Assembly: GCA_009691355.1 (NCBI GenBank)
Contig: SICW01000006.1
Coordinates: 1 to 19,994 of the forward strand
Direction of reading: 5' to 3'
DNA from: Candidatus Woesearchaeota archaeon
GTDB taxonomy: Archaea > Nanobdellota > Nanobdellia > SCGC-AAA011-G17 > GW2011-AR17
Length of the DNA stretch: 19,994 nt
The notes beneath the pieces are model-generated. The model saw only the letters and a program-made list of their open reading frames with translations, did not search any database and was not told the DNA's origin. The translations under genes were made by a program, and so were the position numbers. Numbering within the stretch: position 1 is the first letter of the stretch; each line of letters begins with the position of its first letter. This document shows positions 1 through 6,057 of the stretch, piece by piece.

Positions 1-1148
1 TGAATGTCTTTGAATAAACGTACACCTTTTTGTTTCAGTTTTGCTTCCATAGCTGCTCGATTTGCAATGTTAATAGGAGCAGGAATAACTTTACATGCAA
101 AAATAACTTGATCCCCATGTTTAAATTCATAGGGTAATTCTTTTGTTGCGATTCTCATCAGGATAGAACGAGGTTCTCCTTGATGACCAGTACAAATAAC
201 TAAATATTTCCCAGGATTCTTCTGAATTTCTCTTAGTTTTTTCCGAACATCTTCTCCATATTTTGTAATTACTGCATCTTTTGAAAAATTTACCAGTTGA
301 ATATTTTCTGCGGCAGAAATATATTTGTTCATAGAGCGTCCAAGGATAACAATTTTTCTTCCCATCTTATTTCCAAATTCAATAATGGATTTTAAACGAG
401 CAATATGAGATGCAAAAGTTGTCACAATGACAAGATTGTCTGTATTTTCTATGCCCAGCATAACATCTTTAAGCATTTCCTTTGCAACCAGTTCAGAAGG
501 AGTTTTTCTGTCTTCATGTGCGTATAATGCGTCACAGACTAAGAGTTTTACCCCTTTTTCTCCAAGCTCTCCTAGCCGCTTATAATTTGGTTTTGGTCCA
601 AGCGTAGGATTATTATCCAGTTTGAAATCATTTCCATAAATAATAATACCCTCTGGTGTATGAAATATTGCAAGCATAGTTTGTGGTGTAGAATGGGGAA
701 TGTTTTGAAATTCTAGAGTAATGTTTTCTGTGATTTTAAAAAAATCATTTCCGTTTAATACTCGAAGTTTATTCTTTAATCTTACACCTTCATCTTTGAG
801 AATACTCTTTAGTACTTCTAATGTATATGGCGAGCCAATGATTGGGCAGTCATAAAATCCTGCTAAATAAGGTACAGAACCCGTATGATCTAAGTGACAG
901 TGCGGGAGAACAATTGCTTTGACTTTTGTTTGCCAATCTTTAATAACTTCATCATTAGGGATAACATGTAAGTGAATTAATTCTTCTCTGGTTAAATTTG
1001 TCTTTACTATTTCTTCGTCTTGTAGACGAACTACTTCTGGGAGATAGAAGCCCATATCACAAATAATAACTTCGTCTCCGATTTTGAAGGCACACATATT
1101 CATTCCTACTTCGGAATAACCTCCAATTGCGCTAAATTCTATTTTCAT
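1..1148 (-). CDS. rnj: Ribonuclease J, beta-CASP metallo-beta-lactamase exonuclease (3' end outside window)
   Basis: Predicted archaeal RNase J, a zinc-dependent 5'-3' exoribonuclease acting in cytoplasmic mRNA decay. The reading frame runs open from the ATG at 1148 to the window edge (about 382 codons), so the C-terminal end is missing. The N-terminus begins MKIEFSAIGGYSEVGMN, the usual start of this family. The metallo-beta-lactamase motif HCHLDH lies at residues 83-88 (H83, H85, D87, H88). A later YGNDFKLD segment fits metal motif 3, and a beta-CASP region follows (VIVTTFASHIARL, VICTGHQGEPRSIL). A TATATTAA box (1175-1182) lies 34 bases upstream, a little far for a leaderless start. RNase J is favoured over the archaeal CPSF-type beta-CASP enzymes because no KH domains precede the lactamase domain. 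Confidence 0.9.
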   Translation of the reverse strand, partial: MKIEFSAIGGYSEVGMNMCAFKIGDEVIICDMGFYLPEVVRLQDEEIVKTNLTREELIHLHVIPNDEVIKDWQTKVKAIVLPHCHLDHTGSVPYLAGFYDCPIIGSPYTLEVLKSILKDEGVRLKNKLRVLNGNDFFKITENITLEFQNIPHSTPQTMLAIFHTPEGIIIYGNDFKLDNNPTLGPKPNYKRLGELGEKGVKLLVCDALYAHEDRKTPSELVAKEMLKDVMLGIENTDNLVIVTTFASHIARLKSIIEFGNKMGRKIVILGRSMNKYISAAENIQLVNFSKDAVITKYGEDVRKKLREIQKNPGKYLVICTGHQGEPRSILMRIATKELPYEFKHGDQVIFACKVIPAPINIANRAAMEAKLKQKGVRLFKDI

Positions 1149-1174
1149 TTTATTTTTTACAGTCTAAAATGGTC

Positions 1175-1182
1175 TTAATATA
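1175..1182 (-). promoter_or_regulatory. Weak TATA-like box for RNase J
   Basis: On the minus strand it reads TATATTAA, 34 bases from the RNase J ATG. The spacing is slightly longer than the 27-32 bases seen elsewhere in the window, so a short leader is possible. Confidence 0.4.
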
Positions 1183-1190
1183 GGTATCGG

Positions 1191-1655
1191 TCATCTTAAG
1201 GTTACTAATTTCTTTAATCTTGTAGCTTGTGGGCCATCATACATTTGTATTTCAATCCCTCGGTCTTGGAGATATTTTATGCCTCTTCCATTTACTCTAG
1301 AACCGGTATCTTTAAGCCCTATGACTACGGTTTTGATACCAAACTCTGGGATTAATTCGGCACAAGGTTTTAATATTTGAAATCCCCTTGGAACCCTTGT
1401 ACAGGGTTCTAAAGTGGTTATTAAGGTTCCCCCTCTTGCTCTTTCTCCAGCTTGAAACAGAGCCATTCTTTCTGCGTGCATGTATAACACCCTAGAATCA
1501 GAAATATATTCTTTTGTTCCTATTCCTACAGGAGAGCCATCTCTTGCAAGAACTACAGCACCTACATATGGTCTGTATATACCCTCTTCCCTTTTATATG
1601 CAGCTTCTATACATCCTTCTAAACATATTTCGATCACTTCTATAGTTAGGGCCAT
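1191..1655 (-). CDS. RibD-like zinc-dependent cytidine/pyrimidine deaminase domain protein
   Basis: A 154-residue protein of the cytidine deaminase-like fold. The zinc site is visible: HAE at 60-62 (H60 ligand, E62 catalytic) and PC at 84-85 with a second ligand Cys at 98. The flanking text TTLEPC and the later VNGRGIKYLQDRGIEI closely resemble the deaminase half of the riboflavin enzyme RibD, whose family has GRGI..L...GI there. No reductase domain is fused and no riboflavin gene is nearby. The gap between the two ligand cysteines is 12 residues, longer than in typical RibD. The substrate is therefore unclear: a pyrimidine nucleotide, a riboflavin precursor or a modified base are all possible. 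A TTTAAA box at 1677-1682 lies 27 bases upstream of the ATG, so this is its own transcription unit. It ends 42 bases before the RNase J start. Confidence 0.75.
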   Translation of the reverse strand: MALTIEVIEICLEGCIEAAYKREEGIYRPYVGAVVLARDGSPVGIGTKEYISDSRVLYMHAERMALFQAGERARGGTLITTLEPCTRVPRGFQILKPCAELIPEFGIKTVVIGLKDTGSRVNGRGIKYLQDRGIEIQMYDGPQATRLKKLVTLR

Positions 1656-1676
1656 AATTTTTTAATTTTAGACCTC

Positions 1677-1682
1677 TTTAAA
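1677..1682 (-). promoter_or_regulatory. TATA box of the deaminase gene
   Basis: Minus-strand TTTAAA followed by purines on the upstream side, 27 bases from the ATG at 1655. This is consistent with a leaderless transcript. Confidence 0.6.
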
Positions 1683-1691
1683 AATCTTCTC

Positions 1692-2048
1692 TTAGAATTC
1701 TATCTTTGAACCTAGGGAAATACCTTCTGTAGAGCCTCTAGGAAGCTCTATAACATACTTTGCTGCTTCTCTAGGCCTTATCAGTGCTTGAAAGGGTTTG
1801 ACTGTTTTTCGATCTACTACACGTTTGTTTTCATCTACCCATAGAGCATCGAAAGTGAAAAATACAAAGAAGCTATGGATACTTGTTTGTGCTTTGCTTT
1901 GTTGATTTGCAACAAGAAGAATTCCTTGACTACTGGGAAGACTTGGACTAAACATTAAGCCTAGAGTTCGTGAAAATAAAGTATCACAGACTTTGACTTT
2001 TCGTGCAAGAAGCTTTTTCCCTATCCTAATGCTCACATATGAAGACAT
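1692..2048 (-). CDS. DUF192 family protein
   Basis: A 118-residue protein matching the DUF192 pattern. It has an early SRTLGLMF segment (residues 26-33), then a central strand FTFDALWVDENKRVVDRK and the C-terminal run AAKYVIELPRGSTEGISLGSKIEF. In the family the GLM, the LD.ifld..g.Vv block and the yvlElpaG block occur in this order. The molecular role of DUF192 is not established. Many members are secreted, but this one has no evident signal peptide. It is transcribed divergently from the 2101 gene and shares a palindromic TTTAAA box with it. Confidence 0.8.
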   Translation of the reverse strand: MSSYVSIRIGKKLLARKVKVCDTLFSRTLGLMFSPSLPSSQGILLVANQQSKAQTSIHSFFVFFTFDALWVDENKRVVDRKTVKPFQALIRPREAAKYVIELPRGSTEGISLGSKIEF

Positions 2049-2070
2049 AGGTCTTTTGATCTCAATAATA

Positions 2071-2076
2071 TTTAAA
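2071..2076. promoter_or_regulatory. Shared palindromic TATA box between divergent genes
   Basis: TTTAAA reads the same on both strands. It lies 28 bases from the DUF192 ATG (2048, minus) and 30 bases from the ATG at 2101 (plus). Only 52 bases separate the two start codons and no other box is seen in the gap. Confidence 0.65.
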
Positions 2077-2100
2077 AAGTTTTAGGTTCTTTCTTTTTTT

Positions 2101-2799
2101 ATGAGTCTTCGACAAGTCAAACAGTCACTTCATCGTTTGCATGATACACTGATTAAGCGATCTTATTATGCAGATAAAGATGAAAAAGGTCTTCGTATGA
2201 GAAGTTATACTGCACAAATTTCAACAAGTTTGAAAGGGCTTGAAGATCAGCTTTGGACTAGTGTAGGAGAAATTGAGACGAAAGAAAGAAGATTAGAACT
2301 CTTCTTGTTGTATGATTCCTTGAAAAAAGCACATGATGTTCGCACGATGTTACTGATTATTTCTCGTATGGATGAATTGATTGGAGAAGTCAAAGAAAAA
2401 GAGGAGATGAAATTTAATATTACGCGTATTCCTGAAGATGTACAAGGTGAAGTACTTGCTGATTTGGAAGAATTACGTAAATGCTATGATACGAAATGTT
2501 ATAGAAGCTGTATTATTCTTTGTGGGAGACTTCTTGAAGTTGGTTTGCATAAAAAATACTACCAGACTACTGGTGTGGATATCCTTGAAAAACATCCTGA
2601 CATAGGACTAGGAAACCTTATTGCAAAACTACTTGAAAAAGGAGTGAAGTTAGATCCAGGATTGACTCAACAAATTCATTTGATTATTAATGTACGTATC
2701 TCTTCAGTACATAAAAAAAAGGATGTGTTTAAACCTTCAAAAGCACACACGAATGCAATTATTCTTTTTACTTTAGATACCTTAGAGAAACTTTTTTAA
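2101..2799 (+). CDS. Uncharacterised protein with HEPN/DUF4145-like C-terminal domain
   Basis: A 232-residue soluble, helix-rich protein with no signal peptide. The N-terminal about 110 residues are charged and probably form a helical or coiled-coil arm. The C-terminal half (about 115-232) resembles DUF4145/HEPN-type helical domains: a helix with CYRSCIILCGRLLEVGLHKKYY, a loop, then a helix ending in NVRISSVHKK, followed by a last long helix. R199 and H204 are spaced as R-x4-H, the motif of active HEPN ribonucleases. No nucleotidyltransferase partner is adjacent, as would be typical of a HEPN-MNT toxin pair. Function as an RNase is inference only. The start is fixed by the TTTAAA box 30 bases upstream. 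Confidence 0.55.
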   Translation: MSLRQVKQSLHRLHDTLIKRSYYADKDEKGLRMRSYTAQISTSLKGLEDQLWTSVGEIETKERRLELFLLYDSLKKAHDVRTMLLIISRMDELIGEVKEKEEMKFNITRIPEDVQGEVLADLEELRKCYDTKCYRSCIILCGRLLEVGLHKKYYQTTGVDILEKHPDIGLGNLIAKLLEKGVKLDPGLTQQIHLIINVRISSVHKKKDVFKPSKAHTNAIILFTLDTLEKLF

Positions 2800-2800
2800 A
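2795..2800 (+). promoter_or_regulatory. TATA box of the glutaredoxin gene
   Basis: TTTAAAAAG begins at 2795, overlapping the stop codon of the previous gene and 28 bases before the ATG at 2823. Confidence 0.6.
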
Positions 2801-2822
2801 AAGAGAGTCTTCTTTTCTTTTT

Positions 2823-3056
2823 ATGATTAAACTTTATCGTTTTACTCATTGTCCTTTTTGTGATACTGTTCAAGACTTTATGGATGAACAAAACATTGCT
2901 TATGAGATTGTCCTTGTTCATAGAGAGAATAAACCCAAGGAAGTTACTTCTACTGGTGGAACGGTTCCTGTTATTGAAGATAATGGAAAACTCATTTCTG
3001 ATTCCAAGAAGATTATTGCGTATCTACGGAACACTCACCTGGCAAAACAGACATAA
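2823..3056 (+). CDS. Glutaredoxin-like thiol-disulfide oxidoreductase
   Basis: A 77-residue thioredoxin-fold protein. The redox motif CPFC is at residues 10-13, the cis-proline at 49 within GGTVPVI, and the SDSKKIIAYL block near residues 59-68 resembles glutaredoxin and GST N-terminal domains. Expected role: cytoplasmic reduction of protein disulfides or mixed disulfides, possibly with a low-molecular-weight thiol or a thioredoxin reductase; no such partner is adjacent. Length and motif order are normal for a small archaeal glutaredoxin. It has its own TATA box. Its last 44 bases overlap the 3' end of the convergent NFACT-R gene, so the last 14 codons are read on both strands. Confidence 0.85.
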   Translation: MIKLYRFTHCPFCDTVQDFMDEQNIAYEIVLVHRENKPKEVTSTGGTVPVIEDNGKLISDSKKIIAYLRNTHLAKQT

Positions 3057-3759
3057 TATCATCTAAAGGATATTTCAGGTTATATTTTTCTATGTATTTA
3101 TGTTGTAGCTTTTTTGCTGTGTCTGTTTTTTTTCCACCTTGCTTTAAGAGAAATTCTTTTTTTACGGGAGAACATTCGAGATGTTTTTCTTCATTTACTC
3201 CAATGTATAGTTGGATAATCGGTTTGAAATATTCTCGCTTTCCATGGATCATAAATGCCCCCTTAGGAAGACCAAATTCTTTTTTTACCTGGTCCGGGCT
3301 AATAGCATAGACCTCTGCTGTGGTTAAACCTTGATTCCATGCACGAGAAAAAGATGCCGTTGCTTGTGCAGCTTCTTCTTTTGTCTTTAGAGGAATTTCT
3401 TTTTTTTCGGCTTTAATTATAAAAAAAGGTGAACCTGCAAGCTCAGTATGAAAAACTAAATCTTCTTTATCACAGTATTTCTTGATGATCATATCATTTG
3501 TCGTTGCATCTTTTCCACCCAAGCATAGAAACCCATCACTAGAGATGAACCAACGAAATTTCATAAACCATTTTTTTGAAGGAAGAGCGTCATAGATTTT
3601 TAGTTCTTTTTTAGATTCTTCTTGTTTGTCTACTTTTGCTTGTGTTAAAGAAAGAATATTCTCTACACCTGCACGTTTTTTCTTTGCTTTCTTTGCTTTT
3701 TCAAAAAAGAAGGTTGCATTCTCTTCAATTGTTTTTGTTGTGTCTAAAGTGAGTTTCAT
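3013..3759 (-). CDS. Stand-alone NFACT-R (DUF814) RNA-binding domain protein
   Basis: A 248-residue protein matching the NFACT RNA-binding (DUF814) module of the Rqc2/RqcH ribosome quality control family. It opens with a short coiled coil (ENATFFFEKAKKAKKKRAGVENI, about 13-35). The core follows: KFRWFISSDGFLCLGGKDATTND, then DLVFHTELAGSPFFIIK, then a segment around KGAFMIHGKREYF. Full-length family members also carry NFACT-N and helix-hairpin-helix parts (over 500 residues). Those are absent here, so this is the short stand-alone form known in archaea and bacteria. Expected role is binding tRNA or ribosomal RNA on stalled large subunits. The ATG at 3759 directly follows an in-frame TAA. The nearest clear TATA box is over 100 bases upstream, so unlike its neighbours it has a leader. 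Confidence 0.85.
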   Translation of the reverse strand: MKLTLDTTKTIEENATFFFEKAKKAKKKRAGVENILSLTQAKVDKQEESKKELKIYDALPSKKWFMKFRWFISSDGFLCLGGKDATTNDMIIKKYCDKEDLVFHTELAGSPFFIIKAEKKEIPLKTKEEAAQATASFSRAWNQGLTTAEVYAISPDQVKKEFGLPKGAFMIHGKREYFKPIIQLYIGVNEEKHLECSPVKKEFLLKQGGKKTDTAKKLQHKYIEKYNLKYPLDDIMSVLPGECSVDTQ

Positions 3760-3860
3760 TTACATGCCTGCTTTCCAAAGCTCTTCTTAAAATGCACCCC
3801 ATTCTTGTTCTGGCCAGAGTTTCGTGCCTTGTTCTATAAGAAATCTTACTTTTCTCTCTT

Positions 3861-3866
3861 TTTAAA
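3861..3866 (-). promoter_or_regulatory. TATA box upstream of NFACT-R with a long leader
   Basis: Minus-strand TTTAAAAAG, 107 bases before the NFACT-R ATG and just beyond the stop of the HEAT gene. By the spacing rule of the window, transcription would start near 3837, leaving a leader of about 80 bases. Confidence 0.45.
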
Positions 3867-3872
3867 CCTTGT

Positions 3873-4256
3873 TTAGGAATTTTTTAGACGTTGTATTGCA
3901 ATCTCTGCAGATTCCACTATTTCTGGATCTTTATCTTTGAGGAAACGTTGTATAAAAAAAAGATTATTTTTGTCACCCAAAGTGGCTAGTGCGAGTAGTG
4001 CTTCGTGTCTCACAAAAATACTTGGATCTTTTTCACATGCTTGTTTTAATGGTCCTGTAGCAAGTCTTGGACAGCTCGTTTCTCCAAGTGCAAAAGCGCA
4101 TTCATGGCGAACAATTGGAGAAGGATCTGTCTCTAAAGCTTGGGCTAATACATGGATAGAAGCTTCATCAGCAAGGTTTTCTAAATTAAATGCCGCCTGA
4201 ATTCTTTCTTCCTTTGTTCTTTTGAGGTCAAGAATGATTTCTTTATAATCAACCAT
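3873..4256 (-). CDS. Small HEAT-repeat protein with two His-Glu pairs, half-DOHH-like
   Basis: A 127-residue alpha-solenoid of about four PBS-lyase-type HEAT-like repeats. Two repeats carry the VRHE motif: H51-E52 in VRHECAFALGET and H84-E85 in VRHEALLALATLGD, 33 residues apart. Deoxyhypusine hydroxylase (DOHH) uses four such His-Glu pairs, two per half, with the same 33-residue spacing inside each half, to hold a di-iron centre. This protein is about the size of half a DOHH, so a homodimer could supply four pairs. Many HEAT-like repeat proteins are only scaffolds, and VRHE-like text also occurs in phycobilin-lyase-type repeats, so the enzyme role is a hypothesis. TATATAAA (4278-4285) lies 29 bases upstream. 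Confidence 0.75.
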   Translation of the reverse strand: MVDYKEIILDLKRTKEERIQAAFNLENLADEASIHVLAQALETDPSPIVRHECAFALGETSCPRLATGPLKQACEKDPSIFVRHEALLALATLGDKNNLFFIQRFLKDKDPEIVESAEIAIQRLKNS

Positions 4257-4277
4257 GAATTTTTTGTTTTTCTCTTT

Positions 4278-4285
4278 TTTATATA
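4278..4285 (-). promoter_or_regulatory. TATA box of the HEAT-repeat gene
   Basis: Minus-strand TATATAAA followed by an A-rich run, 29 bases from the ATG at 4256. Confidence 0.6.
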
Positions 4286-4310
4286 TCTTTCTTTTGCTAT
4301 GTGTCGTTAA

Positions 4311-4369
4311 GTTAAAGGTGTTTTTTCTTTTTAAAAAATTTTTCTAAACAAAAACACCCGTTAGTTAAC
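4311..4369. repeat. AT-rich inverted repeat in the 4257-4419 intergenic region
   Basis: GGTGTTTTT (4317-4325) pairs perfectly with AAAAACACC (4350-4358). Outer arms GTTAA (4311-4315) and TTAAC (4365-4369) extend the pairing after an asymmetric bulge. The 24-base loop is itself nearly all A/T. CGTTAAGTTAA and CGTTAGTTAAC on the two sides also form imperfect direct repeats. It may be an operator, a hairpin or a small RNA; nothing in the sequence decides. Confidence 0.5.
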
Positions 4370-4372
4370 AAT

Positions 4373-4392
4373 ATACCTTAAAAGAAAGGTAT
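4373..4392. promoter_or_regulatory. 7-bp inverted repeat overlapping the promoter of the 4420 gene (candidate operator)
   Basis: ATACCTT (4373-4379) and AAGGTAT (4386-4392) form a perfect dyad with a 6-base spacer. Its right arm touches the TTTAAA box (4392-4397), in the position of the TFB-recognition element. A dimeric regulator bound here would block TBP/TFB; this is inference from position. Confidence 0.45.
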
Positions 4393-4397
4393 TTAAA
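4392..4397 (+). promoter_or_regulatory. TATA box of the 4420 gene
   Basis: TTTAAA, 28 bases before the ATG at 4420. A GGAGAG sequence also lies about 9 bases before this ATG. Confidence 0.6.
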
Positions 4398-4419
4398 CAA
4401 AAAGAATGGAGAGAAAACT

Positions 4420-4794
4420 ATGGAAATGCAAACAATTAAGGCGCACCCTGCATGGGTGAAAGATAAAAAGATCGCAGATGATTTTGCAATCTATGAAGTT
4501 CCTCGTTGGGATGATATTAAAGATTTTATATTTGACAAGGAAGGCTGTTATGTTTTGATTAAGATTTATAGGGAAAGTCATGATATTGGTGTAGCTATTT
4601 GTAATCAACAACATGTTATTCTTAAAGAATTTCGTGGAAGACGTGCACAGGATATTTATAGTGCGATTTTTACCTATGATAGAGAACATAAACTAGGATG
4701 GTTCAATATTGTTGACCATGCTGCCTATATAGGGAAAGAACTGAAGAAAGCAGAAATTTGTTTAGCTTTAGGTTCTGATTATTATCAAGAGTAA
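4420..4794 (+). CDS. DUF4346-like protein
   Basis: A 124-residue soluble protein. Residues 43-75 form a strand-rich block (CYVLIKIYRESHDIGVAICN, HVILKEFRGR). The C-terminal DHAAYIGKELKKAEICLALGSDYYQE matches the H-A-x-Y-L/I-G-x-E-L-x-K-A-E pattern that I associate with DUF4346, a domain found alone or fused to dihydropteroate-synthase-like or MtrA-like proteins in archaea. The biochemical role is unknown. The gene stands alone, with its own TATA box and a dyad at the promoter that suggests regulation. The ATG is supported both by box spacing and by a GGAGAG about 9 bases upstream. Confidence 0.65.
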   Translation: MEMQTIKAHPAWVKDKKIADDFAIYEVPRWDDIKDFIFDKEGCYVLIKIYRESHDIGVAICNQQHVILKEFRGRRAQDIYSAIFTYDREHKLGWFNIVDHAAYIGKELKKAEICLALGSDYYQE

Positions 4795-4820
4795 TTCTTT
4801 TCTTTTTAGTATCATAAATC

Positions 4821-4828
4821 TTAAAAAG
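4821..4828 (+). promoter_or_regulatory. TATA-like box of the oxygenase gene
   Basis: TTAAAAAG, 31 bases before the ATG at 4852 and only 25 before the alternative TTG at 4846. The spacing favours the ATG. Confidence 0.5.
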
Positions 4829-4851
4829 AGAGTTTTTCTTTTTGATTGTTT

Positions 4852-6024
4852 ATGGTTGGGCAACAAACTGTACGATTTGCTGATGTTCCTATTCTAAGTT
4901 TACAAGCCTATAAAGAAGGAACTCCTTCTGATAAAACAGAGTTTCTTTCTGGACTTCAAAAATCCTGGGATAGCCGTTATGGTGGCCAAGGGTTTGGGAA
5001 GTTTATTGATACAGGTTTAGATGTCTCTTTTACTGCAGATATGCTTAGAGAGTCAAGATTCTTTTTTGAAAATTTGAATACTTCTCAAAAAGAGAGATAT
5101 AATCTTCATTGTCGTGGACAAAGAGGATATACTGGCTTTGGCGTTGAAGGAGCAAAAGATAGAGCAATTGGAGATCTTAAGGAAATTCTTATGTGGGGCA
5201 GAGACGGTATTCCTGGTGAGCCCACAAATATACACCCTTTCGAAGTACCTGGACTTCGAGGTGTAAGTATGTATGCCTATGAAAGGATTGAGGAGGATAA
5301 TAGAATTTTGTACAAAGCTGTTGCTGAAATCTTAGATGTTGATCCACGATATTTTGATTGGGATTGGCAAAATGGAAGAAAACCCAATAGTGGTCTTCGC
5401 AGCCTGTACTATCCTGCTGTAGAACAAGATCTTATTGAACGGTTACAAAGAGAATCTGGAACGAATGATATGCCTGTGCGTGCAGCAGAACATGCTGATA
5501 TTAATAGAGCGACCTGGTTATATTTAGGAGAGAGCTCAGAAGGCCTCCAAATTAAACAAGGAGATGGGAGTTGGGATGATGTTTGTGTTTCAAAAGAGTT
5601 TGCAATTGTCAATGTAGGTGACCTTCTTTGCACAGAAACAGATGGTATCCTTCCTTCTGCAATACATAGAGTTCTTGTTACACAGTCAGCCATGCCAAGA
5701 TATTCTTTCCCTTGTTTTACTCATCCTGCAAAAGAAAAATACTTGAGAAGAATTGTGACTCATCCTCAAAATCCAGGTAAAGTCTATAGAAATGCGATGA
5801 TTGAAGTGTATGGAAAAGAAGTCTTTGATCTTCTTCATCCAGAAATACAAGAAAACTTAGGATTAGGTAGACTTCGAATTGTGTATGATCATTTTCTGGA
5901 GAGAAGACTCGCTGATATTGGTCTTTTTAATGATGATCATGACCTTAAAAGAAAAGTTCTTCGTGAATTTGAAAATAGACTGCCTAGACTTGCAGAACCA
6001 GAAGAATGGGAAATAGCCACCTAA
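4852..6024 (+). CDS. Isopenicillin N synthase-like Fe(II)/2-oxoglutarate-dependent oxygenase
   Basis: A 390-residue member of the IPNS/ACC-oxidase-like non-haem iron oxygenase group. The N-terminal DIOX_N-like part carries GYTGFGVEGAKD. The jelly-roll core shows the iron triad H214-x-D216 (AAEHADIN) and H272 (SAIHRVL), and the co-substrate-binding R283-x-S285 (RYSFPCF). A FAIVNVGDLLCTETDGILPS segment before the last His is typical. The C-terminal 90 residues extend past the core. The substrate cannot be read from the sequence: hydroxylation of a small molecule or modification of a peptide are both possible, and there is no peptide synthetase or biosynthetic cluster nearby. The start at 4852 is chosen over a TTG at 4846 by TATA spacing. 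The family is common in bacteria, fungi and plants and unusual in archaea. Confidence 0.85.
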   Translation: MVGQQTVRFADVPILSLQAYKEGTPSDKTEFLSGLQKSWDSRYGGQGFGKFIDTGLDVSFTADMLRESRFFFENLNTSQKERYNLHCRGQRGYTGFGVEGAKDRAIGDLKEILMWGRDGIPGEPTNIHPFEVPGLRGVSMYAYERIEEDNRILYKAVAEILDVDPRYFDWDWQNGRKPNSGLRSLYYPAVEQDLIERLQRESGTNDMPVRAAEHADINRATWLYLGESSEGLQIKQGDGSWDDVCVSKEFAIVNVGDLLCTETDGILPSAIHRVLVTQSAMPRYSFPCFTHPAKEKYLRRIVTHPQNPGKVYRNAMIEVYGKEVFDLLHPEIQENLGLGRLRIVYDHFLERRLADIGLFNDDHDLKRKVLREFENRLPRLAEPEEWEIAT

Positions 6025-6029
6025 AGCTT

Positions 6030-6035
6030 TTTAAA
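6030..6035 (+). promoter_or_regulatory. TATA box of twy1
   Basis: TTTAAA followed by GAAA, 28 bases before the ATG at 6058 and just after the oxygenase stop. Confidence 0.6.
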
Positions 6036-6057
6036 GAAATCTCTTTCCATTATTTCT

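Noticed and set aside
3092..3310. Plus-strand frame inside NFACT-R
   Set aside because: Shadow of the conserved minus-strand gene; Phe/Ser-rich product typical of antisense reading.
4846..4851. TTG start two codons upstream for the oxygenase (also TTG 7539, 9749 and 12497 for other genes)
   Set aside because: TATA spacing is 29-31 bases to the downstream ATG at 4852, 7545, 9767 and 12503, matching the rest of the window; the TTG codons are too close to the box.
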